A stretch of DNA of 5,547 nucleotides. Origin: a bacterium. Lineage in GTDB: Bacteria; Fidelibacterota; UBA2242. Below the pieces are notes generated by a model. It had not been told where the DNA came from and made no database searches. It saw nothing but the letters and a program-made list of their open reading frames with translations. Positions 5,089 to 5,547 of this stretch are shown here, piece after piece (the first letter of the stretch is position 1; each line of letters starts with the position of its first letter). The position numbers were made by a program, and so were the translations under genes. The DNA lies in assembly GCA_018895675.1 (NCBI GenBank), contig JAHIOG010000060.1:1-5547 (forward strand). Reading direction: 5' to 3'.

Positions 5089-5547
5089 TCAATGATTAAA
5101 AATAAACATTAATTGCACGCCATACCCGGCGCCAAAACTATTCGTACCCATTAACGGTGATTCCGGGTAATTGAAGGCGCTCACGTTCAAAACCAGGCTG
5201 TCATAAGTTCGTTGCCAACCAAAATATTGATAAAAATCTTTCGTCTCCCAGGAATAAAATCCAATCAGCATTAAATTATCAAAAAATGTCAGCGGATAAT
5301 TCAGCATCAGTGCTGATAATTGAGCGTCAACATCAGATTTATCAAACTCATTGGCTAATTGATTGATCATGTGCTCAGTGGACATGTAAAGACCATTGCC
5401 GATGCCAAAAGTGTAGTCCAGCCCCAGCGTCAGCATTTTAGTATAATTGAAAGGACTGGCAACTTCCTGATGCTGAACGACAGCTTCAAACCAGGCACCG
5501 ATAAAGATGTCCCAGCGGCCGTCCATGGCCACACGGTTTTCACGAAA
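5089..5547 (-). CDS. C-terminal part of an outer-membrane beta-barrel protein of unknown function
   Basis: The frame is open from the right edge of the window (first residues FRENRVAMDGRW) to TGA at 5091-5089, giving 153 residues; the N-terminus lies outside. The protein alternates polar and aromatic/hydrophobic residues in short strands separated by turns. Examples are WDIFIGAWFEAVV, MLTLGLDYTFGIGNGLYMS, ALMLNYPLTF, LMLIGFYSW and SLVLNVSAFNY. It finishes with a strand GAGYGVQLMFIFNH, as in porin-like barrels, where a final aromatic near the C-terminus serves Bam recognition. I do not recognise a named family. It is the first gene seen in the operon, upstream of the ATPase, and could be the outer-membrane partner of the export system, but this rests on position only. 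A start at the GTG 5532 would only be an internal codon of the larger frame. Confidence 0.72.
   Translation of the reverse strand, partial: FRENRVAMDGRWDIFIGAWFEAVVQHQEVASPFNYTKMLTLGLDYTFGIGNGLYMSTEHMINQLANEFDKSDVDAQLSALMLNYPLTFFDNLMLIGFYSWETKDFYQYFGWQRTYDSLVLNVSAFNYPESPLMGTNSFGAGYGVQLMFIFNH

Noticed and set aside
5077..5094. CATTGA/TCAATG hairpin at the barrel-gene stop, possible terminator
   Set aside because: The stem is 6 bp and AT-rich, and on the minus strand it is followed only by TTTTGTGGG, not a proper U-run. Too weak to call.

Overview
The window holds a Gram-negative envelope operon read entirely on the minus strand (right to left), interrupted twice by genes of the 23S rRNA intervening-sequence / four-helix-bundle protein family (IVP, 'S23'). 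An outer-membrane beta-barrel fragment and a LolA-like periplasmic protein imply two membranes. The DNA is AT-rich, yet most starts have clear Shine-Dalgarno sites (AAGGAG type), which is unusual for Bacteroidota proper. My guess is an uncultured lineage of the wider FCB group or a neighbour (Marinimicrobia-, Cloacimonadota- or Calditrichota-like). This is inference only, since no marker gene is present.

Layout in transcription order: C-terminal end of an outer-membrane barrel protein (5547-5089, N-terminus off the window); a decayed IVP gene (4955-4449) between short-unit repeats (5027-4981 and 4450-4432); a LolD/MacB-type ABC ATPase (4396-3686); an intact IVP gene (3631-3194) between 7-bp-unit repeats (3694-3632 and 3193-3166); two FtsX/LolC/E-type permeases (3096-1933 and 1936-662); and a LolA-like outer-membrane lipoprotein-sorting protein (665 to beyond base 1). 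The last three genes are joined by two ATGA stop/start overlaps. Without the two IVP units the order is barrel, ATPase, permease, permease, LolA-like protein. That is a plausible Lol/MacB-like system that takes lipoprotein or another amphiphile from the inner membrane to a periplasmic carrier. The substrate is unknown.

The most interesting content is the IVP units. Each gene sits between arrays of very short repeats that are inverted relative to each other: ATGGTTG-type 7-mers for the intact one, and ATGACTATGA 10-mers for the decayed one. The arrays reach right up to, or overlap, the stop and start codons of the neighbouring genes. In the mRNA the arms could pair and put the IVP gene in a loop, as in IVS elements of 23S rRNA. 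The decayed copy also contains several short palindromes. Removing two of them on paper (11 and 22 nt) restores a family-like reading frame. There is no stretch over 300 bases without a gene or gene remnant.
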